Below, piece by piece: positions 1 to 8,602 of a stretch of DNA of 64,000 bases. Numbering within the stretch: position 1 is the stretch's first letter; each line of letters starts with the position of its first letter. Below the pieces are notes generated by a model that searched no databases, was not told the DNA's origin, and was given only the letters and a program-made list of their open reading frames with translations. This DNA is from Saccharomycopsis malanga. Taxonomy: Eukaryota; Ascomycota; Saccharomycetes; Ascoideales; Saccharomycopsidaceae. The position numbers and the translations under genes are program-made. The stretch covers positions 2,681,001 through 2,745,000 of the forward strand of contig CP025323.1 in assembly GCA_004014935.1 (NCBI GenBank), read 5' to 3'.

Positions 1-23
1 GTAGCGGTGTTTCTGAAGACCAG

Positions 24-1178
24 ATGGCTTTTAACAGCTTCAGAAGACGCGCGAGCTTCAACGATGCTGTCTCCCCGGGCAGTTTGACGTCAGTAGGGAC
101 TGCTTCAACTATAGACTCTTTACCGTCGGTGGTAGAAAAGACTGTAGACAGTGTAGGGCCCAAATCATACAATTTGCCTCCGTCGTTTGAGTATATTTCG
201 CCAGATGGCACCTTTGCCTCTGTTGAGTACAATGTTGTGGTGACAGTTGAAAAAAGGATCTCGTTAATTCGTAATATGGAAATCACTTCAAGCCGGAATG
301 TTCAATTTATTCCTCAGAACGCCAACTTGTCATTGCCTTCAATCTCTCTGCCAAACCCTTACGTGTTTTCGGCAAATGGAATCAAACCACGGCAACAGAC
401 CGGCTTGGAACACTACTCAGAACCGTTTTCTGTCTCTGAGGTCAACATGAATTTCAATTTCACAAGAAAAGGCCAAATCAGAGAAACTGCCAAAGAGAAA
501 AATAACAAGTTTGCAATGTCGGTGAATCCTTTGGCTAAAACACGTCTTGAATTGCACATGCACTTGTCAACAGTCCCATTCTTGTTCCAAATATCTTACA
601 ATTGTTTTAATGGATCAAAGACTCGTGGAAAACATGCTTTGATAGCTACTCAGGAGAAGATGCAGACACCTAAAATCCTTGGCTGTAGAATAATCAAACC
701 TGGATCCAGGTTGACAAGCTCAATAACCATGTCTTTGGTAACTTCTGATCGCTGGTTGTCGTATCTTGGAAACAAATCACTGGAAGCGAAAATCATTCTT
801 CAGCTGCTCAAAGTTGCCGTAGTAAGCTGTACGTCTATTACTTATGGATTGTTCTCGCATGAAGAAGAAGAAGAATCACAGATTCTTTTCGACAAGTCCC
901 ATTTGCTTTATCCTATCGACATTTCTGACTTTGTCCCAATCCAAACACCCAGCAAATATGTCATAGCCCATTTTCCAAAGGGCTCACCCCACCAGTTGGT
1001 GATTCCGCCGCACTTGTTGCTGGACTGCTACTTTACACAAGACTTTCAGTCGTTTGTGTGTCAAACCATTCAAAGAAAATATTATTTGAAAGTTGTTGCA
1101 ACTCTTGTCAGCTTTTCTGGAGATATTACAACTTTTAAAAGCATTTCTCCTTTTATTTTCCTTCGAAACGAGGAATGA
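24..1178 (+). CDS. Arrestin-like protein (possibly 5' partial)
   Basis: Reads as a 384-residue protein from an ATG at 24, but the frame stays open to the left edge of the window, so the true start may lie outside. Residues 51-75 (LPPSFEY, then a run ending VEYNVVVTVEKR) resemble the segment joining strands of the arrestin N domain in fungal arrestin-related proteins. The rest alternates hydrophobic and polar residues as expected for a beta-sandwich, with a second sandwich-like half from about residue 145. No PPxY motif, which recruits Rsp5 in many yeast arrestin-related adaptors, is visible. An acidic EEEEE stretch lies near residue 282. The family link is by pattern only; if right, a role in membrane-protein trafficking is likely, but I cannot name a cargo. 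The next gene lies 700 bp downstream on the same strand. Confidence 0.5.
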   Translation: MAFNSFRRRASFNDAVSPGSLTSVGTASTIDSLPSVVEKTVDSVGPKSYNLPPSFEYISPDGTFASVEYNVVVTVEKRISLIRNMEITSSRNVQFIPQNANLSLPSISLPNPYVFSANGIKPRQQTGLEHYSEPFSVSEVNMNFNFTRKGQIRETAKEKNNKFAMSVNPLAKTRLELHMHLSTVPFLFQISYNCFNGSKTRGKHALIATQEKMQTPKILGCRIIKPGSRLTSSITMSLVTSDRWLSYLGNKSLEAKIILQLLKVAVVSCTSITYGLFSHEEEEESQILFDKSHLLYPIDISDFVPIQTPSKYVIAHFPKGSPHQLVIPPHLLLDCYFTQDFQSFVCQTIQRKYYLKVVATLVSFSGDITTFKSISPFIFLRNEE

Positions 1179-1884
1179 AAATGATTTAATTCGCTCTTCT
1201 TAGTGATATTGCTTGTTAATACACGTTTTGTACAATATTTAAACATCTTCAGTAACCACTATTTAAGACTCTATTTCTTCCTTTATTTAAGCCTTCTCTT
1301 ATCCTTTTTATATAGTTAGTCTACGTTTTACCCATTCTCCTGTTATTACAAACTCATCTTTAGATTACACAAGCCGTTGAGCTCGAAATATAAGATATTA
1401 CTATATACACAAGCCGTTGGGCTCGAAATAAAAGATATTACTATATACAGAAAACCTATAGGCTACATAGTGAAAAATTAGCACTTTTTTACCGCACGCA
1501 TGCAGCAGTATACAGCCACTTGCATGTAATAAAAATGGCCCACCTCTACAATCGTTTGAGACTGACTAAATAAATACAGTTTAGGATAAATTAGTAAATG
1601 GTTGATTGTTATGCTCTTGTTTTGGATGGATATCAAGAAAAAAAGCTTATAAATACAGATAAAGTGCCAGTTTCGGAGACGCACAATCTGCACTACCGAC
1701 ATGTGCACTACGTGAAATTTCGAAAAATTTGTCTAATGCCATCTTGAACAGTAATGAGAATCTCAGAAAGAGCTCCAAGGAAGCAATGGGACATTTGCTG
1801 GCAAAATAATGTTGTGTTCCGCAATAGGCAAAGGGGTTTATTGGTAACTTGTCGTATCTCCGAAAAAGGGAACTACATATTCTG
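1179..1884. other. Intergenic gap, AT-rich, with SINE-A 3' fragment
   Basis: No gene is visible. The only structured part is the duplicated SINE-A 3' end at about 1367-1447, described separately. The remainder is AT-rich sequence that should hold the 3' end of the arrestin-like gene and the promoter of the IMPACT-like gene. Confidence 0.6.
1367..1447 (+). repeat. Tandem 40-bp duplication of SINE-A 3' end
   Basis: Two adjacent 40-bp units each contain GAGCTCGAAATATAAGATATTA or a close variant, the 3'-terminal block of the SINE-A family found throughout the window. The units differ at two or three positions. Everything 5' of the terminal block is missing, so this is a short remnant that was tandemly duplicated after insertion, about 190 bp downstream of the arrestin-like stop codon. 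Confidence 0.6.
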
Positions 1885-2481
1885 ATGAACGGCATTTTGA
1901 AAACGTCAAAATATAAGCCCTTTTTATATACCCAGTTGCTGCGAAGATTCTTGTCAATGGCAAGTTCAAAGTGGGCCGAGTCTGCAGTGCTCACAGTGAA
2001 GAAATCAAAGTTTAAAGGATATTGCATACCGGTTCATGAACGTGCTGATGTGGACAGATTAATTGCAGATTTGGTTGAAAACACCGACAAAAGTCTCAGA
2101 AAGGCATCCCATCCACTGATGTGTGCTTGGAGATTGGCAAGACCAGCAGGCGAAACCAAAGGAAAACAAAAGCCCAAGATGGTGGTGACAGATCAAGGGT
2201 ATAATGACAATGGAGAAGGAGGCGCAGGACTCCGGCTTCAAGGTCTTCTTGACCGCACAGCATTGGTCAATGTGCTCATAGTTGTGGCTCGTTGGTATGG
2301 TGGAACTCCATTAGGACCAGCACGGTTCCGTTGTATTAGTGATGTTGCTCGTGAGAGTTTGGAGAATGCCGGATTCAAAGGAAATCCGGGCTCTGAGTAT
2401 ATAGATTTCACCACTGCTGTAAATAGTAAACCTTTTGACTCTTCACCAATGACTAAGAAACAAAAGAAGAGAAAGAGCTAG
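1885..2481 (+). CDS. IMPACT/UPF0029 family protein
   Basis: 198 residues from the ATG at 1885; a second ATG at 1957 (MASSKWAESAV) would give 174 residues and removes an N-terminal basic, hydrophobic stretch that could be a weak mitochondrial presequence. The core from about residue 30 is the IMPACT N-terminal/UPF0029 fold: an early SKFKGYCIPV strand, a DNGEGGAGLRLQGLL loop and the signature VVARWYGGTPLGPARFRCI. It resembles the short yeast protein YDL177C rather than Yih1, because there is no RWD domain. Members of the family bind Gcn1 or are uncharacterised; the function here is not known. The C-terminus is a basic KKQKKRKS tail that could act in nuclear or RNA binding. The open frame begins at a TTG at 1849, which I do not regard as the start. 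Confidence 0.8.
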   Translation: MNGILKTSKYKPFLYTQLLRRFLSMASSKWAESAVLTVKKSKFKGYCIPVHERADVDRLIADLVENTDKSLRKASHPLMCAWRLARPAGETKGKQKPKMVVTDQGYNDNGEGGAGLRLQGLLDRTALVNVLIVVARWYGGTPLGPARFRCISDVARESLENAGFKGNPGSEYIDFTTAVNSKPFDSSPMTKKQKKRKS

Positions 2482-2769
2482 CAGAATTTTGGCTCTTGAC
2501 TCCTAGTGGTTGGAGATGTTAGTATTCGTATTTTTTTTAGCAAGTTTAAAATATGAAGTACAATACAATATCCGAAACATTTTACAAATTTAAAGTAAAA
2601 AGAAAATAAAGCTAATCAAATTTTGCTTCCAAAAGATGAAATAATGATCATGACTTGTACCATTTATTTATTTTAAAAGATTTGAAACTTGCCATACGAT
2701 TGATAATAATCCAATTTATTTGGTGCTGATAAAAGTGTCATTTTATCAATGATTTCTTCACATCTTACA

Positions 2770-2812
2770 AATAATAATAATACAATCTTATATTTTGAGC
2801 CCAGTTCAAATC
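2770..2812 (-). mobile_element. SINE-A 3'-end fragment
   Basis: Read on the minus strand this is the SINE-A terminal block (GGGCTCAAAATATAAGATT) followed by an ATT-rich tail. Only about 40 bp of 3' end remain, typical of a heavily 5'-truncated copy. It lies 290 bp downstream of the IMPACT-like stop codon and next to the distal end of repeat B1. Confidence 0.55.
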
Positions 2813-2825
2813 AATTTCCATAAGA

Positions 2826-3749
2826 ATGTAATAAAACAAATCAGAAACTATAACAGCAAAAAAACAAAAAACTAAAGTCAAAATAGTGATAAACCATTGG
2901 CAATTCAAAGTTGAACAGGAATAAAAGTTTTTTTTCAAAACGGACTGAACAGAGGTATAAAGCTAATTAATAAGTACATTACATTTTACTGATCCCCATA
3001 AAATATCCAATGTATACAGAATGTAGAACTATGCTAGTTCAACAAGATGTAATGATTAATATCAAACGTAATTTCCTCTGAGATACCATAGAAAACAAAT
3101 TATTTTTTAGCCCTCAAGATACGCGTTTCTTTAGAATAAAAGCTTATTCAAATTTTGAAGGAAGCGTCGATAAAACTAACAGTAATCAAAAGCTATGGAA
3201 AAATGCTAAAAAATAAAAAAAAAAAAGTTTTATGAGAGGTGAAAATAAGATATTTAGCAAATTATGTATTATTTTCTATAAAACGATACTTTTCACGATT
3301 TTACTATTCATAAAGGCAAAATATCAAAGCAAAGTACATGATATAAAACTCTAGGATTTGAAAAGTATAGAAATATACATTTTGTATGGTTTGGTATGCT
3401 GTAAAGACTCTGAGATATAACATCAAAGAATCAACTTTTTGTTAAAATTGACAATTTTCCGTTATATCAAATGCTTATTCACAAATCTAATTTGTTTTTG
3501 TTATAAATAGTATTATAATATTGAAAAAAAATTTAAAATGTTACTGTATGTTTTTTCAAATCTAAATAACCTGTATAACATATATTTAATTGAATAAATC
3601 GTTTGATAATTATTCTAAAACTACAAGAGTGCGAATCGAGTCCCAAAACCCCAAGTTGGGAACGCCACACTTGTTTTGCGTGGCGCATGGTGGCGCATGG
3701 TGGCTCATGATGGCCCAACCAACTCGGCCAAGTCCAATTATGTCTAGTT
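2826..3749 (-). mobile_element. Family B repeat, copy B1
   Basis: An AT-rich block of about 920 bp that aligns by eye along its length with 6640-7455 (plus), 24826-25572 (minus) and 62475-63243 (minus). Landmarks shared by the copies are AATTGACAATTTTCC, AACAAAGTACATG, GGTTTGG..TGCTGTAAA and the tRNA-like head. In B1 the head lies at 3633-3730 on the minus strand: an A-box-like TGGCCGAGTTGG (3719-3730) and a weak B-box-like GACTCGATTC. A GGCGCATGGT unit near 3680 is duplicated. No coding frame is present. A SINE-A copy on the same strand abuts its head side, so the two may form one element. Confidence 0.6.
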
Positions 3750-3980
3750 GATAATAATAACATGTTCGTAATCTGAGTGTAATCTGATCATAATCTTATA
3801 TATCATAATATTTTCACCAATTGGTTGATAGTAAGAACTAGACTTTGGTGTAGGTCATGTTGCATTTGCCTGCGAAATCATGTTTAGCATCTCAAAAAGC
3901 AGTAAGTAGAAAGTGTTTTTTAGGTCTTTTTCTCTTCTCCAAGAGTACTTGCCACTGAGCCATCCAGCACCCAGGGGCAT
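3750..3980 (-). mobile_element. SINE-A copy (internally deleted)
   Basis: On the minus strand the head (ATGGCTCAGTGGC at about 3952-3964), the AAAGACCTA stretch, the CTGCTTTTT and GCAAATGC body segments and the CCAATTGGTGAAAA segment can be followed in order. The usual 3' block is missing; the copy ends in TTATTATTATC directly against family B. It lies about 320 bp 3' of RPS10 and in the same transcriptional sense. Confidence 0.65.
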
Positions 3981-4300
3981 GTTTTATGGAGAAATCATTG
4001 ATAATAACCTGTAAATCTTTTATAATACAGGTAAATATGAAATATAGAAGTAGTTCTGTATATTTTCAGCTATGTTAGAATACTAAAATACAGAATCATG
4101 TCTACGTATTTTCAAATATAAAGCCCACTACTACAAAGATAATAACAATGTCATAAATTAATAAATGCACAAAACTACATGACAAACCAATATAAATAAA
4201 AAGAAGTTAAATTGGGGAAAAGAAGAAAAAATAATCACTTAGTAGATAGATAGATGTACATATATATTTGAACGCATTCCACTCTGCCAAGTAACTAAAC

Positions 4301-5046
4301 TTAGTCTCTAGCTCTACCAACAGCTCTTCTTCTGTCGTCTCTTGGGCCTCTTCTTGGGCCTCTGTTTGGTCTTTCTGGAATGGTCTCCTTCAATCTGGTG
4401 ATTGGCAAGATACCTTCTGGAACGTGCAACCATTCTCTCAAGTATTCGACACCTTCGTCAGTCAAGGTGTAGTAGTAGTATTGCCATGAGAATTGGGTCT
4501 TGACGTAACCCTTGGAGGTCAAGGATTGCAAAGCCTTGATGACATACAAGTTCTTGGTGTCAATAGCCTCGTGGGCAATTTCAAAGTCCTTCTTGGCGAC
4601 AACAACACCTTCTATAAACATTTGTTAGTAAGAGTTTCTAAATTACGATCTTCTTTATTGCGTGAAAAGTTTGAAAAATTGATAGAATACATCGTTGTGG
4701 GTGTATTTGGTTAGTTGAGTAATTTGTAAATCTGTTTAATTAATTGATTTTGAAATACATTTACAAGTTGATGAGTTATTGGATTTTAAATCTCATAATT
4801 GATCTCATAATTAATCTCTTAATTTTTTATAAAGAATTGGTTATTATTGAAGATTTATACCTTTAGAAAACACTACTTTATAATTCCACTGGCGATTATT
4901 GATAAACCACACTCCCACTACTGTTCCAGCTCCATTTGGATCGTTGCCCTTCCCTTTCGAAACACTTTCATCACAACATTCTGGCATTACATACCTTGGA
5001 AAAGATATTGGTGGATCTTCTTTCTGTCTTCTTTTGGAATAAGCAT
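4301..5046 (-). CDS. RPS10: Ribosomal protein eS10, spliced
   Basis: Small-subunit ribosomal protein eS10, 120 residues, encoded by exon 1 at 5046-4995 (52 nt) and exon 2 at 4611-4301. Exon 1 gives MLIPKEDRKKIHQYLFQ plus the first base of a Glu codon, and exon 2 continues GVVVAKKDFEIAHEAIDTKN, matching yeast Rps10 through KALQSLTSKGYVKTQFSWQ and YYYYTLTDEGVEYLREWL. Yeast Rps10 is 105 residues; this version has a longer, Arg/Gly/Pro-rich tail (RGPRRGPRDDRRR), as in many other eukaryotes. The intron position after codon 17 is the one used by RPS10 genes of other budding yeasts. A telomere-repeat-like/Tbf1-like element lies about 300 bp upstream. Confidence 0.96.
4612..4994 (-). other. RPS10: Spliceosomal intron of RPS10
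   Basis: 383 bp. The 5' splice site is GTATGT (4994-4989), the branch site is a perfect TACTAAC (4630-4624 on the minus strand) and the 3' site is TATAG, ending at 4612. The branch-to-acceptor distance of about 12 nt is very short even for a budding yeast. Confidence 0.93.
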
Positions 5047-5349
5047 TTTGTATGTGACAAGGTTCTTTGCTGAATTACTATAACAGACGGTTGAGTATCG
5101 GCTATTCTAACAGTCCAAGTTTAAACATGAAATTTTCATTAATATTTTGCAAAGATTTTTCCTCCAGTCTCATTGTCAGAACCCTATACCGATTGCCCAT
5201 AGTTAAGCCATCAAGACCCGTGCTCATAATACCATATATTTTTCCACTGCCAATACGGCCATTCTGGACTGCTCAAAAATATATTCAGGGCACGTGAAAG
5301 GCATGTGCGGATGACGAAAAATTGGGTGAAAAATGCAATGGTGTGAGTT

Positions 5350-5385
5350 AGCCCTATGCAAAGGCAGCTGATAAGTTTAGGGCTT
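5350..5385. promoter_or_regulatory. Candidate ribosomal-protein promoter elements
   Basis: Upstream of RPS10 lies AGCCCTATGCAAAG (5350-5363), and 12 bp further on GTTTAGGGCTT, whose complement is AAGCCCTAAAC (5375-5385). RPL21 has AGCCCTATACAAAG upstream (28066-28079). The cores resemble the Tbf1 consensus RCCCTAA, which is known to drive ribosomal-protein genes in many yeasts outside the Saccharomyces lineage. The link to Tbf1 is inference. Confidence 0.4.
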
Positions 5386-5595
5386 TTCACTTGATGATAT
5401 ATAGAAGTTGATTATATCGATAGGATGGAACAATTGGGGCTTGTAGAAAAGAAGTTGTGTCTGTCAAGAAATTGAATAAACTTTGCACGTTTTGGGGTGT
5501 GGAGTGTGATTTTTTTAGCCGAAATGGTGTCAATTTCAGTAATGTATTGATTTTATAAAAAAACTTATAATCGTAAACATAAACCCATATAAACG

Positions 5596-5644
5596 GAACT
5601 GATATGTACTGGGCTTGAAATATAAGATTATTATTATTATTATT
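5596..5644 (+). mobile_element. SINE-A 3'-end insertion
   Basis: Consists only of ACTGATATGTACTGGGCTTG, the AAATATAAG block and a pure ATT tail. It is flanked by AAACCCATATAAA on the left and AAACCCATTTAAA on the right, a 13-bp direct repeat with one mismatch, as expected for a 5'-truncated retroposed copy. The neighbourhood also contains further AAACCCATATA units, so the flanking repeat is suggestive rather than decisive. Confidence 0.6.
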
Positions 5645-5833
5645 AAACCCATTTAAAGGCAAACGGAACCTCATATAAAGGTAAACATAAACCCATATAG
5701 AGTTGAACATATATAAACCTACACTATTCACACTTTGATTGCAAACTGGCGACTTTTAATCATAGTAGAATACTACAACCAATTAAAATCAACTATTGTC
5801 CTTCTTATTTTCCTAGCGCACTTCCATACTATA

Positions 5834-6001
5834 TATATATCATATATTTCGAGCCTAGTAAGTATCAATTTCGTATATACGGGCCACGGGCCATGTCTAA
5901 AGGGAGTTGTAAAGTCCAATCGTAATCTGATCATAATCTTATACAACATAATCTTCTCTTCTCAGAGAGCACTAACCATTTAGTCATACGGCCAAGTGGC
6001 T
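5834..6001 (-). mobile_element. SINE-A short-form copy with target-site duplication
   Basis: On the minus strand it reads from a head (GGCCGTATGACTAAATGGTTAG, GTGCTCTC) through AGAAGATTATG to the 3' block GGCTCGAAATATATGAT. The middle of the body is absent. CTTCCATACTATA (5821-5833) on the left and CTTCCATATTATA (6002-6014) on the right form a 13-bp duplication with one mismatch. Confidence 0.7.
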
Positions 6002-6237
6002 CTTCCATATTATAATAATAATAATAATTTCTTATTGTATCTTTGGTAGTAAACTCCTCTATGCTTCTATTCCTATGATCGTCTAGATATCTTAAACCCC
6101 TTTATTCTATGTTTTGCTCTTCTTACAGTCCTTCGTTTGGATCTCCTCATTTTATTTACTAATTCTTATTGGCTGAATTTATCAAACAATACTCAAGCCA
6201 TTGACATTTCCTATTTCGTTAACTTCAAGAGTCTACC

Positions 6238-6418
6238 AGCCACTAGGCCGTATGTCTCAGTGGCTAGTGCTCTCGGAGAAAAGAAAGAGACCTAACAAGA
6301 ACAGGGGTGAGAAGATTATGATCAGCTTAGATTGGGCATTACAATTCCCTTCAAACATGGCGCGTATATACGAAATTGATACTTACTGGGCTTGAAGTAT
6401 ATGATATTATTATTATTG
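6238..6418 (+). mobile_element. SINE-A short-form copy
   Basis: Head GCCACTAGGCCGTATGTCTC with A box TGTCTCAGTGG, then GAGACCTAACAAGAACAGGGG joined directly to TGAGAAGATTATGATCA, then GCGCGTATATACGAA and the 3' block ending in an ATT tail. Compared with the long form at 15644, about 130 bp are missing between the two GGGT positions, removing the B box. It runs straight into family B copy B2 on the same strand. Confidence 0.72.
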
Positions 6419-7455
6419 TACATAACAATACTGATCTCATAGACAAATCAATTCAAGGCGTAATATCTTTCATAAATTACCCAATAACCCTTTTATTCCT
6501 GCCTATTCACTTGGCAAAAATGGTATTAATTGCCAAAATATATTCTCAAAAAGTAAAGATATATACGAAACTAATATGTACTGGGCTTTAAATGTAAGGT
6601 ATTATTATTCAAAGTAAATATATCCTTTTTTTAAAAAGAAATATGTCTAGTTATATGCAATGCCTTACTATTACCAAGTGGCCAAGTTGGTTGAGCCATG
6701 CGCCACGCAAAAATAGTGTGGAAAATAAGTGTGGCGTTCCTCACTTTGGGTTTTGGTACTCGATTCCCGCTCTTGTCGTTTTGGAGTAGTCATCGAATGT
6801 TTTATTGAAATAAATCAGTGTTATCTATGCTATTTTGATTTAAAAAGTAAAAAGCTACAATATTGAATTTTTTGCTATTTTATAGTACTATTTACCATAA
6901 AAAACTAGGTTTTTCAATAAATATTTGATAAAATGGAAAATTGTCAATTTTGACAAAAAGCTGATTCATTCAAGTCATCATTAAAGTCTTTACAGCAATC
7001 CAAACCATGCAAGAATTATATTTTTACACTTTTGTAACCCTAGAGGTTTATGTCATGTAATTTGATTTGAATTTTGGCTTTAAATAATATTTGATATTGA
7101 GAAAGTATCATTTTTTTGAAAATAGCACATTATATGTTAAAAATTATCTTTTCCACCCCTCAGGCTTTATTTTTTGATGTTATTCCGTAGCTTTTGGTTG
7201 CTTTTAATTGTTTCCTTTCGGATTTGAATGATGTCCTATTCCAAAGAATGTCATATCTCAAGAGCTAAAAGAGTTTATTATTGCTTCTTAGAGGAAATTA
7301 CGTTTGATAATAACCATTATATATTGTTAAACTAGCATATTTCAACTTACTGTATGCATTGAATATTTTATAGGGCTCGGTAAAGCGTAATGTGCTTATT
7401 AATAAGCTTTATAACTCGGTTCTGGTTAGTCCGGTTTATAAAAACTTTTAGCACT
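6419..7455 (+). mobile_element. Family B repeat, copy B2
   Basis: The most complete B copy. It opens with ACAATACTGATCTCATAGAC, also found at the start of B3 and B4, and carries a spacer of about 200 bp. Then comes the tRNA-like head at 6679-6768 (A-box-like TGGCCAAGTTGG; B-box-like TACTCGATTCCC), then about 690 bp of AT-rich body to AAACTTTTAG. A small SINE-A 3' fragment is inserted in the spacer. No coding capacity is seen. The body has runs of T that could end Pol III transcription early. Confidence 0.62.
6559..6608 (+). mobile_element. SINE-A 3'-end inserted in family B
   Basis: A 50-bp stretch reading CGAAACTAATATGTACTGGG, the AAATG-TAAG block and TATTATTATTC interrupts the spacer of B2, as shown by comparison with B3 and B4. 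The flanks AAAGTAAAGATATA and AAAGTAAATATA are an imperfect direct repeat. This dates at least one A insertion after the B copy. Confidence 0.6.
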
Positions 7456-7490
7456 AACCATCCGGCCAGTGGTTCCTCCATAGCATAATA
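7452..7490 (-). mobile_element. SINE-A head fragment
   Basis: The complement reads GAGGAACCACTGGCCGGATGG followed by TTAGTGCT, matching the family head around the A box, though the A box itself is altered. It abuts the 3' end of B2 in the opposite orientation. Only about 40 bp are recognisable. Confidence 0.4.
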
Positions 7491-8377
7491 CACAGCATAG
7501 TATCCAGATCTGAGCATTAAACCTTGGCAGCCTCATTAGGAAGGAGATCCAGAGCAACGACACATTTTAAGCTCTAAAGAATGTACACGAACCGTAATCC
7601 AGTACCAGTAAGAGCGTTTGTAGGAACATCAGCTCCAATCTGACACGTAACTAGCACAGGACGGTGTTTGGGATGCTCAATAGCCGGTGTTTGATAGAGA
7701 AATAGGATGCAAAAGGTTATGTTAGACGGAATTTAGTAGCGCAGATCAATTGGTAAGCCAGCTATAAACCGCTTGACGAATGACTCAATCTGGCAGTTGT
7801 TGGGAGTAATTAATAGCTGCAAGAAACCGTAATCTGTGCTGCATCTAAATATAATTTACTCCTTCTTGTATGTTTGTTGGCTTGTCTTCCTTTCCAGTTG
7901 TTGATTCAACCGTTTCCTTAGAATTGAGTTTTGCCCTTTTTTTCAGTCTACATCGTTTCTATCAGCACTTTGCTAGCCTTTTGGCCAAGTTTCTTCCACC
8001 AATTGCAAGCTCTGTACACTGAAAACCAATACGGTATCTTCAATATATTCAAATATATGATATTATTATTACTATCACTACTATTATTGATACTTATAAA
8101 CCCTGTTAGGCCTGCCACCTGCTTGTTCCTTGCACCTCTTAGTACTGTACAAAGAAACGTCAACTGCCATCCTCAAAAAAACTACAATCCGTGTACATGC
8201 TTACTAACCCTAAAAACATTACCAATTACTCTTCTTGATCCTTTTTGCTTCTTATGAAAACTTTGCGTTAAATACCATCAAAACTTCCCTCCCCAATCAT
8301 ACAAAATTATTCATCAGCCACACACCACTTTTCCAGCTCTGCTGCTTACTTGCAACCTGTTTTTTCTTCCTTTATAA
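7491..8377. other. Intergenic sequence without recognised gene
   Basis: About 900 bp with mixed base composition and no frame that looks coding. A short TATGATATTATTATTACTATC run at 8056 may be another SINE-A tail remnant. The 3' portion is pyrimidine-rich and leads into the promoter of the ubiquitin-like-domain gene. Confidence 0.5.
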
Positions 8378-8450
8378 ATGCATGAACGTGCATTGTGCAT
8401 ACTCGCATAGACGTGCATTGCATAATGCATAAAGCATGCATAAATGCAAG
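8378..8450. promoter_or_regulatory. Cluster of ATGCAT/GTGCAT motifs
   Basis: Within 73 bp there are about eight ATGCA or TGCAT cores (AATGCATGAACGTGCATTG, GTGCATACTCGCATAG, ATGCATAAAGCATGCATAAA). Similar clusters lie upstream of the ATO-type gene, RIX1 and IME2. The density is far above the surrounding sequence, so a transcription-factor site cluster is plausible; the factor is not identified. Confidence 0.35.
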
Positions 8451-8602
8451 TATCTGTTTACATCTTTCCCTAACGGGTGTGGTAGACGGCTAGCAAGCAG
8501 GTCCGCCCGTGTACAGCCAGCGCATCTGTCAGCACTTAAGCTTTATAATATAGTCGCTGCCCTCTTTTTCTGTCTCCAGAATTTAGCCCACATGCCCATA
8601 CA

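Noticed and set aside
2826-3749. Family B as a solo LTR
   Set aside because: No TG..CA ends, no 5-bp duplications and no primer-binding or polypurine site were recognised; tRNA-like boxes and the SINE junction fit a Pol III element better. Not fully excluded.
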